A DNA stretch of 64,000 nucleotides. Origin: PRO6 sp035565775. GTDB taxonomy: Bacteria > Pseudomonadota > Alphaproteobacteria > Rhizobiales > Xanthobacteraceae. The translations under genes were made by a program, and so were the position numbers. Positions 54,219 to 63,890 of this stretch are shown here, piece after piece (positions within the stretch are counted from its first letter, which is position 1; every line of letters starts with the position of its first letter). Location of the stretch: assembly GCA_035565775.1 (NCBI GenBank), contig DATMRW010000014.1, positions 62,001 to 126,000 on the forward strand, written 5' to 3'. The notes under the pieces are model-generated. The model was not told the DNA's origin, did not search any database, and saw nothing but the letters and a program-made list of their open reading frames with translations.

Positions 54219-54821
54219 TCAACCTTCGTGGATCTTGCCGCGCGCGGCGTCGTCGGCTTCCGCGGTCGCCGGATCGCGCGAAAAGCGGTTGATCAGAGGC
54301 ATCTGCGCCATGGCGAAGATCATCGTCATCGGCATGAAGCCGAACAGCTTGAAGCCGACCCAGAAATCGTTGCTCTGGGTGCGCCAGACGACCTCGTTCA
54401 CCACCGCCATCACGGCGAAAAAGACCGCCCAGCGCATCGTGAGAATCCGCCAGCCCTCCGCCGTCAGGTTGAACATCTGGTCGAACATCACGGCGATCAG
54501 CGAGCGGCCGAAAATCATGCCGCCGAACAGCGTCGCGCTGAACAGCGCATAGACGATGGTCGGCTTGAGCTTGATGAAAGTCTCATCGTGCAGCACCAGG
54601 GTCAGCGTGCCGAACACGAGGACGATCGCGGCGGTGACGAGCGCCATGATCGGCACGTGGCGCGTCGCCACATAGGACGCGGCGATCGCCGCGACGATGG
54701 CCACCATGAAGGCGCCGGTCGCGGCGAACAGGCCGAACTTGGCGTTGGCGAGAAAGAAGATCACCAGCGGCCCGAGCTCGGTCGCAAGCTTGAACATCGG
54801 ATGCGGCTTGTTCGGCGTCAT
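54219..54821 (-). CDS. yciB: Inner-membrane septation protein YciB (IspZ)
   Basis: 200 residues, about five helices. ELGPLVIFFLANAKFG at the start and NEVVWRTQSNDFWVGFKLF near 140 match YciB/IspZ, linked to septation and envelope synthesis. Overlaps ftsY by 4 bases, so the two are cotranslated. Confidence 0.93.
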   Translation of the reverse strand: MTPNKPHPMFKLATELGPLVIFFLANAKFGLFAATGAFMVAIVAAIAASYVATRHVPIMALVTAAIVLVFGTLTLVLHDETFIKLKPTIVYALFSATLFGGMIFGRSLIAVMFDQMFNLTAEGWRILTMRWAVFFAVMAVVNEVVWRTQSNDFWVGFKLFGFMPMTMIFAMAQMPLINRFSRDPATAEADDAARGKIHEG

Positions 54822-55765
54822 TTCTCGAACCCTGCAATGGCTCTGGCAAAATCCCCCGCCGCGAATGGCGCAAGGTCATCGACGCCCTCCCCGACGCCGA
54901 TGAAATGCACTGGCAGCTTGTGCTTGTCGGCAAGCGCCACGAGAATGCCGCCGCGCGCCGTGCCGTCGAGCTTGGTCATGACGAGGCCGGTGACGCCGGC
55001 GGTCTTGCTGAAGGCCTCGACCTGCGACAGCGCGTTCTGGCCGACGGTGGCGTCGAGCACGAGCAGAACCGCATGCGGCGCGGTGGCGTCGACCTTTTTG
55101 ATGACGCGAACGACCTTTTCCAGCTCGTTCATCAGCTCGGCCTTGTTCTGCAAACGGCCCGCGGTGTCGATCAGCAGCACATCGGCGCCCTGGTCGCGCG
55201 CCGCAGCCACCGCGTCGAAGGCGACGCCGGCGGCGTCCGAGCCCTGATCGCGCGCGATCACCGGAACCCTGGTGCGCTCGCCCCAAATCTTGAGCTGCTC
55301 GATGGCGGCGGCGCGGAAGGTATCGCCGGCAGCCAGCATCACCTTCCGGCCCTCGGCCGAGAATTTTGCCGCGAGCTTGCCGATGGTGGTGGTCTTGCCC
55401 GAGCCGTTGACGCCGATCATCAGGATCACGAACGGCTTGTGCGCGCCGTCGATCTCGAGGGGCCTGGCCACCGGGCCCAGCACCTTTTCGACCTCGGCGG
55501 CGACGACAGCCTTGACCTCGTCGCTGGAAATCGCCTTGTCATACCGGCCGTGGCCGATGGCATCCGAGATCCGCGCCGCGACCTCGGTTCCAAGGTCGGC
55601 CTGAAGCAACACGTCCTCGATGTCGTCGAGCATGGCGCGGTCGAGCTTGCGCTTGACCACGAGATCGGCCACGGCTGTGCCGATCGAACTCGACGTCCGC
55701 TTGAGGCCATCGGAGAGCCGTCGCCACCAGCTCTGTTTCGGTTGTTCCGCTTTATTGTCACTCAT
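54818..55765 (-). CDS. ftsY: Signal recognition particle receptor FtsY
   Basis: 315-residue SRP GTPase. Short N-terminal region instead of the long acidic A domain of E. coli; N domain about 30-95. G1 GVNGSGKTT (118-126), G2/insertion DTFRAAAIEQL, G3 DTAGR, G4 TKLDG. Docks ribosome-nascent chains with Ffh, encoded at 62256-63809. Confidence 0.96.
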   Translation of the reverse strand: MSDNKAEQPKQSWWRRLSDGLKRTSSSIGTAVADLVVKRKLDRAMLDDIEDVLLQADLGTEVAARISDAIGHGRYDKAISSDEVKAVVAAEVEKVLGPVARPLEIDGAHKPFVILMIGVNGSGKTTTIGKLAAKFSAEGRKVMLAAGDTFRAAAIEQLKIWGERTRVPVIARDQGSDAAGVAFDAVAAARDQGADVLLIDTAGRLQNKAELMNELEKVVRVIKKVDATAPHAVLLVLDATVGQNALSQVEAFSKTAGVTGLVMTKLDGTARGGILVALADKHKLPVHFIGVGEGVDDLAPFAAGDFARAIAGFEK

Positions 55766-55814
55766 GAATGTGTGTTAGCCGTTTCATCGCCTAAACGAAA
55801 GCCGCCCGCCGCCA

Positions 55815-56555
55815 ATGAATACTTTGCAACCGCCCCCGGATGAAATGCTGGCCCGCGTTCTCCACCGCGACGGATTGATGCTGGTCATCGACAAGCCGCC
55901 GGGCATTCCGGTGCATCGCGGCCCCAAGGGCGGGGCCAATCTCGAAGCCTCGTTCGATGCGCTCTGCTTCGGCCTGCCGCGCCCGCCGGTTCTCGCCCAC
56001 CGGCTTGATCGAGATACCTCCGGCTGCCTCGTGCTCGGCCGGCACCGCAAGGCGACCGCGACCCTCGGCCTCCTGTTCAAGCACAACAAGATCGAGAAAA
56101 CCTATTGGGCGGTGGTCGAGGGCGGCCCCGCCGAGGAAGCGGGAACCATCGACATTCCGATCGGCCGGCTCAATGCCGAGCGCGGCTGGTGGCAAAAACC
56201 CGATCCGAACGGCCTGCCGTCGGAGACGCGATGGCAGGTGATGGGGCGCGGCGAGGGCCTGACCTGGCTCGCGCTGCAACCGATCACCGGCCGCACCCAC
56301 CAGTTGCGTGTCCACACCTCGGCGATGGGCTGGCCGATCGTCGGCGACAACATCTATGGCAACGGGCCGCGGTTCGGCGAACCGGTGTTGCATCTGCATG
56401 CCCGCGAGGTCGTCATTCCGCTGTCGCGGAACAAGCCGCCGGTCCGCGTCACCGCCCCGCCGCCGCCGCACATGCACCAGCGGCTGTCGGCCTGCGGCTG
56501 GAAGGGCGAACCCGAGGCTTCACGCCCGCAAGGCGCATCAGACGACGAGGCGTAG
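55815..56555 (+). CDS. RluA-family RNA pseudouridine synthase
   Basis: 246 residues. Catalytic Asp in AHRLDRDTSGCLVLGR near 65, IEKTYWAVVEG in the middle, and ITGRTHQLRVHTSAMGWPIV near 165. No N-terminal S4 domain, so closest to the RluA/TruC/YqcB group. The RNA target is unknown. It is the only plus-strand gene among ftsY and mtaB-dapF, and its last 18 bases overlap the 3' end of mtaB. Confidence 0.9.
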   Translation: MNTLQPPPDEMLARVLHRDGLMLVIDKPPGIPVHRGPKGGANLEASFDALCFGLPRPPVLAHRLDRDTSGCLVLGRHRKATATLGLLFKHNKIEKTYWAVVEGGPAEEAGTIDIPIGRLNAERGWWQKPDPNGLPSETRWQVMGRGEGLTWLALQPITGRTHQLRVHTSAMGWPIVGDNIYGNGPRFGEPVLHLHAREVVIPLSRNKPPVRVTAPPPPHMHQRLSACGWKGEPEASRPQGASDDEA

Positions 56556-57809
56556 GCTGTCCTCGCCGGTGATCGTCAGCGGCAGCACCGCACCGGGCGT
56601 CTCGCCTGTGATCGCCACCGGCAAAAAATGTTCGGTGCGGCCCTGGCTCGCACTCTCGATCAGGACGCTGCGCCGGTGGCCGATCTCGCTAAGGAGCCTG
56701 CGCCGCAGCGCGGCTTCGCCGGCCTCGCGCAGCCGCCGCGCCCGCTCCTTGATCAGCGGGCCGGCAACCTGCGGCATCCGCGCCGCCGGGGTGCCGGGCC
56801 GCGCGGAGTAAGGAAAGACGTGCAGCAGTGAAAGCTCGCACTCCTCGACCAGCGCCAGCGACTGCGCGAACATCGCCTCGGTCTCGGTCGGAAAGCCGGC
56901 GATGATGTCGGCACCGAACACGATGTCCGGCCGCAGCTCGCGCACCTGATCGCAGAAGGCGATCGCATCGCCGCGCAGATGGCGGCGTTTCATGCGCTTG
57001 AGGATCAGATCATCCCCCGCCTGCAGCGACAGATGCAGGTGCGGCATCAGCCGCTCCTCATTGGCGATGGCATCGAGCAGTTCGTGATCGACCTCGATGG
57101 AATCGATCGATGAAATCCGCAGCCGCGTCAGCTCCGGCACATGTTTCAAAATCTGGCGCACGAGCCGCCCGAGGCTTGGCGAGCCGGGAAGATCCGCGCC
57201 AAAACTGGTGAGGTCGACGCCGGTCAGCACGATCTCGACATGGCCGGCGGCAACCAGCCGGCGCACCTGCTCGACCACCGCGCCGATCGGCACCGACCGC
57301 GAATTGCCGCGGCCGTAGGGAATGATGCAGAAGGTACAGCGGTGATCGCAGCCGTTCTGCACCTGCACGAATGCACGCGGCAGGCCGGACTGAAAGCCCT
57401 CGACGAGATGCGGAGCCATCTCGCGCACCGCCATGATGTCGGCGACCGCGATTTTTTCGTCCCTCTCGATCCCGAACGACGGCGCAGCATCGAATGCCGC
57501 CCGCGCCGCGAGCCAGGCTTCGCCGCGCATCTTTTCGTCGTTGCCGACAACGCGGTCGACCTCGTCCATCTCGGCGAACATTTTGGGCTGGGTCTGCGCT
57601 GCGCAGCCGGTGACGACGATGCGCGCTTGCGGGTTGTCGCGGCGCAATTTCCTGATCGCGCTGCGGGCTTGCGAAACGGCTTGGTTGGTGACGGCACAGG
57701 TATTGACCACCACCGTATCGGTCAGTCTCGCGCCGCTCGCCTGCTGCCGGATCACTTCGGACTCGCAGGCATTGAGACGGCAGCCAAAGGTGACGACCTC
57801 GACGCTCAC
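56538..57809 (-). CDS. mtaB: tRNA (N6-threonylcarbamoyladenosine(37)-C2)-methylthiotransferase MtaB
   Basis: 423 residues. The MTTase cluster ligands are C10 (TFGCRLNACES), Cys in VVNTCAVTNQA and Cys in VTGCAAQTQ; the radical-SAM cluster is CDHRCTFCIIPYGRG. A TRAM-like C-terminus is present. The start is GTG 57809: GGGG lies 7 bases upstream and dapF ends 4 bases before it. Adds methylthio to t6A37 of tRNA. Overlaps the convergent pseudouridine synthase gene by 18 bases. Confidence 0.94.
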   Translation of the reverse strand: MSVEVVTFGCRLNACESEVIRQQASGARLTDTVVVNTCAVTNQAVSQARSAIRKLRRDNPQARIVVTGCAAQTQPKMFAEMDEVDRVVGNDEKMRGEAWLAARAAFDAAPSFGIERDEKIAVADIMAVREMAPHLVEGFQSGLPRAFVQVQNGCDHRCTFCIIPYGRGNSRSVPIGAVVEQVRRLVAAGHVEIVLTGVDLTSFGADLPGSPSLGRLVRQILKHVPELTRLRISSIDSIEVDHELLDAIANEERLMPHLHLSLQAGDDLILKRMKRRHLRGDAIAFCDQVRELRPDIVFGADIIAGFPTETEAMFAQSLALVEECELSLLHVFPYSARPGTPAARMPQVAGPLIKERARRLREAGEAALRRRLLSEIGHRRSVLIESASQGRTEHFLPVAITGETPGAVLPLTITGEDSLRLVV

Positions 57810-57813
57810 ACCC

Positions 57814-58686
57814 TCACCCCAGATCGCTGAACAGCGAGGGCGCAAGACGGCCTTCGAACTCAAAGGTCGTCGCGCCCGTCATCAGCACGTGATCGTCGCC
57901 CTCGCGCCAATCGATGATAAGTTCGCCTCCCGGCAGCGTCACGGTCACCTTGCGATTGGCGCGGCCGAGCCGCGCCGCCGCGACCGCCGTCGCACAGGCC
58001 GCCGAGCCGCAGGCCAGGGTCAGGCCGACGCCGCGCTCCCAGGTGCGGATGGTAATGTGGTCGCGATCGACGATCTGGGCGATGGTGATGTTCGCGCGCT
58101 CGGGGAAAATCGGATGATTTTCGAGCAGCGGCCCAAAGCGGCCGAGATCATGGGCGTGAACATCACTCACCCAGAACACCGCGTGCGGATTGCCCATGCT
58201 GACCACCGACGGCGAATGCAGCACCGGCGCATCGATCGGCCCGATCTGCAGTTCGATCGCGCGGGTGTCGTAAAATTCCTCCGCCAGCGGAATCTCCCGC
58301 CAGCCGAAGCGCGGCTTGCCCATATCGACGGTGTAAAGCTCGGGCGTCTCGCCGCGCCAGCAGTTCAAAAGCCCGGCCGGGGTCTCGACGGTCAGCGCAT
58401 TCTCGGCGGTTGCCAAAAACATCTGCCGGGCGACGCAGCGCATGCCGTTGCCGCAGGCGCCGGCCTCGGAGCCGTCATTGTTGAAGATCCGCACGAATGC
58501 GGCCGTGCCGGGAAGGCGCGGCGGGTAGAGGACCATCAGCTGATCGTAAGGCACGCCATCCGGCGCGGCGATCGCCCGCGCCTCGGCGGGCGAAACCGTT
58601 GCCGCGGACTCGCGCAGATCCAGCACGACAATCTCGTTGCCGATGCCGTTCATTTTGACAAAGCGCTGGTTCGCCAGTGGGCTCAT
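57814..58686 (-). CDS. dapF: Diaminopimelate epimerase
   Basis: 290 residues. Catalytic cysteines C78 (GSEAGACGNGMRCVA) and C226 (LTLACGSAACATA) form the two-base centre that converts LL- to meso-diaminopimelate for lysine and peptidoglycan. Length is slightly above E. coli (274). First gene of dapF-mtaB. Confidence 0.96.
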   Translation of the reverse strand: MSPLANQRFVKMNGIGNEIVVLDLRESAATVSPAEARAIAAPDGVPYDQLMVLYPPRLPGTAAFVRIFNNDGSEAGACGNGMRCVARQMFLATAENALTVETPAGLLNCWRGETPELYTVDMGKPRFGWREIPLAEEFYDTRAIELQIGPIDAPVLHSPSVVSMGNPHAVFWVSDVHAHDLGRFGPLLENHPIFPERANITIAQIVDRDHITIRTWERGVGLTLACGSAACATAVAAARLGRANRKVTVTLPGGELIIDWREGDDHVLMTGATTFEFEGRLAPSLFSDLG

Positions 58687-58913
58687 GCGAAAAAATCCTC
58701 GGCGGTCTTATATGGCGAATATCCGGCGATTGACCAGTGCCGCATCGGCGCCGCCATCTCGCCTTATCGACCGGCGATGCCCTGATTATGACGCCTTTGC
58801 CCGCCTATGTGCACTGGGACGGAACACAGGCTCCGTGCTAAACTCGCCCGCCGCGCGCGTCGCACCCCACCCCTGCATCCCCGCCTCTTGTCCAACTCCT
58901 TTGGAGACGCTGA

Positions 58914-59663
58914 ATGACTAGCCGCCTTCGCCATGCCCGGATCGCGCTGTCGATGACCGCAGCCCCGTTGATCGTGGCGCTTGCGATCTCCGGCGCATCA
59001 GCGCAATCGCCGGCACCGGCCGAGCAGACCCCGGCTGCGCCTGCGGCGGAAACTGCACCGGCAACGCCTGCGCCCGCGCCCGCGGCACCCGAGACGGAGC
59101 CGGCCGCGCCGAAGGCGACCGAATCGGCGCCGGCGCCCGCTTCGCCCGCCCCTGACAAGGCGGCAGAGCCGGCGAAAACCCCGGAACAGAAAGTGCAGAC
59201 GGCCGATCCGTTCGGCCAGGAAATGACGCTCGAGCCGAAGACCGTCGTGACCCTGAAGGGCACCGCCGCGTGGGAAAACGCCTTCGAGGCGCTGTCGGAT
59301 TCGTTCAAAAAACTGTCAGCGGCTCTGGCGAAAAGCGGCACCTCGCCGTCCGGCCCGTTCATCGTCGTCTACACCGCGACCGACGATTCCGGCTTCACCT
59401 ACCTGACCGAGATTCCGGTCGATCAGGAACCAAAGGACCTGCCGAAGAATTTCAGCATCGGCAAATCGCCTGAAGGAAAGGTGCTCAAGTTCGTCCATCG
59501 CGGCTCTTACGACAACATGGACAACACCTACGAGGCGATCACCAACCACCTCGATGAGAAGCAGCTCGAAGCCCGCGACATGTTCATCGAGGAGTATACG
59601 ACCGATCCTCTGAAGACATCCGAAGACAAGCTCGTCATCAATGTCTTCGTCCCCCTGAAATAA
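58914..59663 (+). CDS. Secreted GyrI-like (SBMC/effector-binding) domain protein
   Basis: 249 residues. Signal peptide ending SGASAQ near 31, then about 70 residues of Pro/Ala/Glu-rich linker, then a GyrI-like domain from about 110 (VVTLKGTAAWENAFEALSDS, GPFIVVYTATDDSGFTYLTE, GSYDNMDNTYEAITNHL). This fold normally binds ligands in AraC-type regulators or SbmC in the cytoplasm. Here it is exported. It might bind small hydrophobic molecules in the periplasm. Fourteen bases separate it from the SIMPL gene. Confidence 0.85.
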   Translation: MTSRLRHARIALSMTAAPLIVALAISGASAQSPAPAEQTPAAPAAETAPATPAPAPAAPETEPAAPKATESAPAPASPAPDKAAEPAKTPEQKVQTADPFGQEMTLEPKTVVTLKGTAAWENAFEALSDSFKKLSAALAKSGTSPSGPFIVVYTATDDSGFTYLTEIPVDQEPKDLPKNFSIGKSPEGKVLKFVHRGSYDNMDNTYEAITNHLDEKQLEARDMFIEEYTTDPLKTSEDKLVINVFVPLK

Positions 59664-59677
59664 TCCGGGATGTTGAA

Positions 59678-60418
59678 ATGAAAGCTGGTTTGAAGGACTT
59701 TTCGCGCGTTCCTGTCGCGCTCGCCGCAGCCGGCCTCGCGCTGACCTGTGCCGTCGCTCCCGCCGCCGCCGAACCGCTGCCGCCGCCGAGCATCACGGTC
59801 TCGGGCGAGGCGACGGTTGCCGCCGCGCCGGACCTTGCGATCATCAGCGGCGGTGTCACCAGCGAAGCCAAGACGGCGCGCGAGGCGACCGAGACCAACA
59901 ACAAGACGATGGCCGCCGTTCTCGCCGCACTTAATGCCGCGGGCATTGCCGAAAAGGATGTTCAGACCTCGCGGCTGTCGCTCTATCCGCAAACCGCCGC
60001 GCGCAACAACGATGGCCCAGTCCAGATCACCGGCTATCGCGCAACCAATCAGGTGACGGTGAAGATCCGCGACATCACCGCGGTCGGCAAGGCGCTCGAC
60101 ACCCTGACCACCGCCGGCGCCAATTCGATCAGCGGCGTCAGCTTCAGCGTGACGAATGCGTCAAAGCTGCTCGACGACGCCCGCATCGAGGCGCTGGCCG
60201 ATGCCCGGCGCAAGGCCGAGATCTATGCCAAGGCGGCCAATGTCACGCTCGGCGCGCCGCTGAGCATTTCCGAAGGCTCGGTCTCCGCGCCGATGCCGGT
60301 GATGCGGGCGAAATTCGCCGCCGACAGCATGCCGGCCCCGATCGCGACCGGCGAGGAAACGCTCCATGTCAGCGTCGCGGTATCCTACGCCATCAAGTCC
60401 GAAGGCGCGGGCAAGTAA
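59678..60418 (+). CDS. SIMPL-domain (DUF541) secreted protein
   Basis: 246 residues with a signal peptide ending APAAAE near 31. The SIMPL/Oxidative-stress-defence fold begins ITVSGEATVAAAPDLAIISG and includes SRLSLYPQ, YRATNQVTVKIRD and ALADARRKAEIYAKAANVTL. Relatives (E. coli YggE, BP26 of Brucella) form envelope oligomers and lower oxidative stress. Likely cotranscribed with the GyrI-like gene. Confidence 0.92.
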   Translation: MKAGLKDFSRVPVALAAAGLALTCAVAPAAAEPLPPPSITVSGEATVAAAPDLAIISGGVTSEAKTAREATETNNKTMAAVLAALNAAGIAEKDVQTSRLSLYPQTAARNNDGPVQITGYRATNQVTVKIRDITAVGKALDTLTTAGANSISGVSFSVTNASKLLDDARIEALADARRKAEIYAKAANVTLGAPLSISEGSVSAPMPVMRAKFAADSMPAPIATGEETLHVSVAVSYAIKSEGAGK

Positions 60419-60474
60419 GTCCGGCTCGGGCAGAAAATATCGGCGGCGGCGCGTGATGCGATGTGCTGCCGCCG

Positions 60475-61530
60475 CTAGATCTCAAAAACTTCGCCGGGGC
60501 GCGGCGTGATGAAAAGCTCCGGCGAGATTTCCGCGGCCTCAAGCGCGGCGGCAAGCCCTGCGACCGGCTCGTCGATCGGCTCATCGGTGAGCTGGAACGT
60601 CCCGAAGTGGTGGCCGAGCGCGCGCTCGGCGCCGCAATCGCGAAAAGCCATCACGGCATCCGACGGGTTCATATGCTGGTCGCGCATGAACCAGCGCGGC
60701 TCATAGGCACCGATCGGCAGAAGGGCGAGGCGCAGCACGCCATGGGCGTCGCGCACGCGGCGAAAATGGCGGCCATCGCCATAGCTCGAATCGCCGACGA
60801 GATAGAGTTTGCCGACCGGCGTCTCCAGCACAAAGCTCGCCCATAGCGCCTTGTTGCGGTCGAACAGCCCGCGCGCCGACCAGTGCCGCGTCGGCACCAC
60901 ATGCACGACGACCCCGCCGCCGAGATCAATCCGGCTGCCCCAGTCCACCGCCTCGACACGGATCGCGGGATCGGCGGCGCGCATCGCGACATCGTTGCCG
61001 AGCGGCGTGATGACGCGCGGACCGAAACGATGCGCCAGCCGCGCAAGCGTCGTCACGTCGAGATGGTCATAGTGGCCGTGCGTGACGAGCACGGCGTCGA
61101 TCCTCGGCAGCACCTCGAAGTCGATGCCGGGATCGGTGACGCGCTTCGGACCGGCGAAACTGAACGGCGAGGCCCGCTCGGACCATACCGGATCGAGCAA
61201 AATGTTCTTGCCCGCGGTCTGGATCAGCCAGCTGACGTGGCCGACAAAGGACAGCCGAATGCGCTCCGGACCGATGCCGGGCGGCGGCTGGTCACGAAAA
61301 GGAGACGGGACATACTCCGGCCACCTCGCCTGTTTGCGGGTGAGTTGCCAGCGCAGCACCTCGGCAAGGCTCTTGGGCGGCGAGCCGTCGGGGTCGAAGA
61401 AGCGCAAACCGTCAAAATGGTCTGAAACGGGGCCCTTATAAGTTTGCATCTGGCTTGCCCAAAAAGCGGAGGTGGCGGCGGTGGCTCCGAGCCCTGAAAG
61501 CAGCAAAAGCAGGCGGCGGCGTGTCAGCAT
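60475..61530 (-). CDS. MBL-fold metallohydrolase, NAPE-PLD-like, with Tat-like leader
   Basis: 351 residues. Leader TRRRLLLLLSGLGATAATSA suggests twin-arginine export or an anchor. Zinc site THGHYDHLD near 148, then VPTRHWSARG and LVGDSSYGDG, and HMNPSDAV and GHHFGTFQL, the layout of UlaG/NAPE-phospholipase-D-like enzymes. ATG 61530 begins the leader. Substrate probably a phospholipid or a phosphodiester; not shown by the sequence. Confidence 0.88.
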   Translation of the reverse strand: MLTRRRLLLLLSGLGATAATSAFWASQMQTYKGPVSDHFDGLRFFDPDGSPPKSLAEVLRWQLTRKQARWPEYVPSPFRDQPPPGIGPERIRLSFVGHVSWLIQTAGKNILLDPVWSERASPFSFAGPKRVTDPGIDFEVLPRIDAVLVTHGHYDHLDVTTLARLAHRFGPRVITPLGNDVAMRAADPAIRVEAVDWGSRIDLGGGVVVHVVPTRHWSARGLFDRNKALWASFVLETPVGKLYLVGDSSYGDGRHFRRVRDAHGVLRLALLPIGAYEPRWFMRDQHMNPSDAVMAFRDCGAERALGHHFGTFQLTDEPIDEPVAGLAAALEAAEISPELFITPRPGEVFEI

Positions 61531-61654
61531 GGCAAACCGGGTGGCGACGGACAAAGCGGGGCGAATAATCTGGCGACAACTTTTTTCGACCAAGCGGTAC
61601 GCCTTGCGCGTTGATCCGCAAGAGCAAGCGCCCGCCGATCAATTGGAGCCAAAC

Positions 61655-62002
61655 TTGGATATTTACAATGCGTGGTTCGATCTCAAGCCCGGCGCCAGCG
61701 ACATCGAATTCTGCGACCGGCTGCGTGCCTATATGGACCGCCTCACCGCGGATGGGGTGATGCGGGGCTGGCGCTTGATGCGGCGCAAGCTCGGCCTTTC
61801 GGCCGCCGCGGTCGGCGAATTCCATCTGATGATGGAGTTTTCCGATCTCGGCCAGCTCGACGCCGCCTTCCGCCTGGTCGGCGCCCGCCGCGATCCGGTC
61901 GAATTGCTGCATGTCGGGGTCAATTCGCAGGTTCAGAACGTGGCCTTCGCCCTTTATCGGGATTTTCCGGACTCGTTCCGGCACCGCGGCGCGGAACCGT
62001 GA
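61655..62002 (+). CDS. Small conserved protein (DUF6614-like), TTG start
   Basis: 115 residues. MDIYNAWFDLKPGASDIEFC starts the conserved domain, which ends about ALYRDFPDSFRHRGAEP. It looks like a compact alpha-beta (ferredoxin-like dimer) protein. The start is TTG 61655 with GGAG 6 bases upstream; the frame runs further upstream but over the leader of the divergent hydrolase. Function unknown, and the DUF name is from memory. Confidence 0.78.
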   Translation: MDIYNAWFDLKPGASDIEFCDRLRAYMDRLTADGVMRGWRLMRRKLGLSAAAVGEFHLMMEFSDLGQLDAAFRLVGARRDPVELLHVGVNSQVQNVAFALYRDFPDSFRHRGAEP

Positions 62003-62255
62003 AGGTGCGCCAGCGCGCGAAAGACCGTCTGGCCCGCGGCCTCCCGCAAGACGGCTTTTCTTGACTTTTCGGCGCCGGACCGCTTTAAGGTCAACCCACT
62101 TCTCGGAAAGTTCTGCTTTTCGACCCGCCCACCGGTCCCATGAGGCCGGAGGCCAACGCCCGACAGCGCGATGCGCCCTCGGGCGCGTTATTGTTTGGAA
62201 CGTTCGGTGCGGCCGGAATAACCCGGCGGCGACGGCAACATAGAGGCGCAAATCC

Positions 62256-63809
62256 TTGTTCGACAATCTGTCGGAAAAGCTTGGCGGCATTCTCGATCGG
62301 CTCACCCGGCGCGGCGCGCTGACGGAGGCTGACGTCGATGCGGCAATGCGCGAAGTCCGCCGCGCGCTGCTCGAGGCCGACGTTGCCCTCGAGGTTGCCC
62401 GTTCCTTCATCGACAAGGTCCGCGAGCAGGCGATCGGCGCCACCGTCATCAAGTCGGTGACGCCGGGCCAGATGGTCGTCAAGATCGTCCACGACCAGCT
62501 CATTGCGACGCTCGGCTCGGACGGCCAGACCATCGATCTCAACACGGTTCCCCCGGTTCCGATCATGATGGTCGGCCTTCAGGGTTCCGGTAAGACCACC
62601 ACCACCGCCAAGCTGGCGCGCCGCCTCACCGAGCGCGACAAGCGCAAGGTGCTGATGGCTTCGCTCGACGTCCGCCGCCCGGCGGCGATGGAACAGCTCG
62701 CCGTGCTCGGCCGCGATATCGGCATCGACACGCTGCCGATCGTCGCCGGCCAGATGCCGGAACAGATCGCCCGGCGCGCGCTCGAGGCCGGACGCCTCGG
62801 CGGCTACGACGTCGTCCTGCTCGACACCGCGGGCCGCACCACCCTCGACGAAGAGATGATGGCGGAAGCCGCGGCGGTGAAGAACGCCGCGCAGCCGCAC
62901 GAAGTGCTGCTGGTCGCCGACTCCCTCACCGGTCAGGATGCGGTCAATCTTGCCCGCGCCTTTGACGAGCGCGTCGGCCTCACCGGCATCGTGCTGACCC
63001 GCGTCGACGGCGATGGCCGCGGCGGTGCGGCACTGTCGATGCGCGCCGTCACCGGCAAGCCGATCAAGCTGATCGGCACCGGCGAAAAGACCGACGCCCT
63101 CGAGGACTTCCACCCGGACCGTATTGCCGGCCGTATCCTCGGCATGGGCGACGTCGTGTCGCTGGTCGAAAAGGCCGCGGCCCATATCGACGCCGAACAG
63201 GCTGCGCGCGTCGCCGAGAAGATGCGCAAGGGCGCATTCGATCTCGCCGACATGCGCGAGCAGCTCATGCAGATGCAGAACATGGGCGGCATCGGCGGCC
63301 TGATGGGCATGATGCCGGGCGTCAACAAGATCAAGAACCAGATCGCCGCCGCCAATGTCGACGACCGGCTGCTCAAGCGCCAGGTCGCGATCATCGATTC
63401 CATGACGCGCGCCGAGCGCCGTCATCCGGATGTCCTCAAGGCGAGCCGCAAGAAGCGCATCGCCGCCGGCGCCGGCGTCAAGGTCGAGGACGTCAACCGT
63501 CTTCTGAAAATGCATCGCAGCATGGCCGACGTGATGAAGGCCATGGGTAAGGGCAAGCGTGGCGCACTCAGCGGCATCGCCCAGGCGATGGGCCTCGGCC
63601 CGAGCATGGGCCGCGGCATGCCCTCGCCCGAACAGATGAAGATTCTGGCATCGAAGATGCCGGGTGGCCTGCCGCCGGGCGGGTTGCCGGAACTGCCAAA
63701 GGACCTGCCGACTGGAACTGGCGGCGGTTTGCCGGGCCTGCCCGGCCTTGGCGGCAAATCAATTCTGCCGGGCCTCGGCGGTTTTCCGGGGCTTGGAAAG
63801 AAGAAATGA
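62256..63809 (+). CDS. ffh: Signal recognition particle protein Ffh
   Basis: 517 residues. N domain (to about 95), G domain with GLQGSGKTT (107-115), DVRRPAAMEQL, DTAGRT and TRVDGDGRGG, and a Met-rich M domain (QLMQMQNMGGIGGLMGMMPG, then SMTRAERRHPDVL) that binds 4.5S RNA and signal peptides. The C-terminal tail of about 60 residues is Gly/Pro/Leu-rich with repeated GLP/PGLGG units. Start TTG 62256 (reads MFDNLSEKLG) with AGAGG 9 bases upstream. 253 bases before it show no gene. Confidence 0.96.
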   Translation: MFDNLSEKLGGILDRLTRRGALTEADVDAAMREVRRALLEADVALEVARSFIDKVREQAIGATVIKSVTPGQMVVKIVHDQLIATLGSDGQTIDLNTVPPVPIMMVGLQGSGKTTTTAKLARRLTERDKRKVLMASLDVRRPAAMEQLAVLGRDIGIDTLPIVAGQMPEQIARRALEAGRLGGYDVVLLDTAGRTTLDEEMMAEAAAVKNAAQPHEVLLVADSLTGQDAVNLARAFDERVGLTGIVLTRVDGDGRGGAALSMRAVTGKPIKLIGTGEKTDALEDFHPDRIAGRILGMGDVVSLVEKAAAHIDAEQAARVAEKMRKGAFDLADMREQLMQMQNMGGIGGLMGMMPGVNKIKNQIAAANVDDRLLKRQVAIIDSMTRAERRHPDVLKASRKKRIAAGAGVKVEDVNRLLKMHRSMADVMKAMGKGKRGALSGIAQAMGLGPSMGRGMPSPEQMKILASKMPGGLPPGGLPELPKDLPTGTGGGLPGLPGLGGKSILPGLGGFPGLGKKK

Positions 63810-63890
63810 GTTTTTGCCATCCGGGTGGGCAGCAATGCCGGCGCGGTGGCGATCGAGACAACCAGACACAGAGTTAAACAGGAGCAAACT

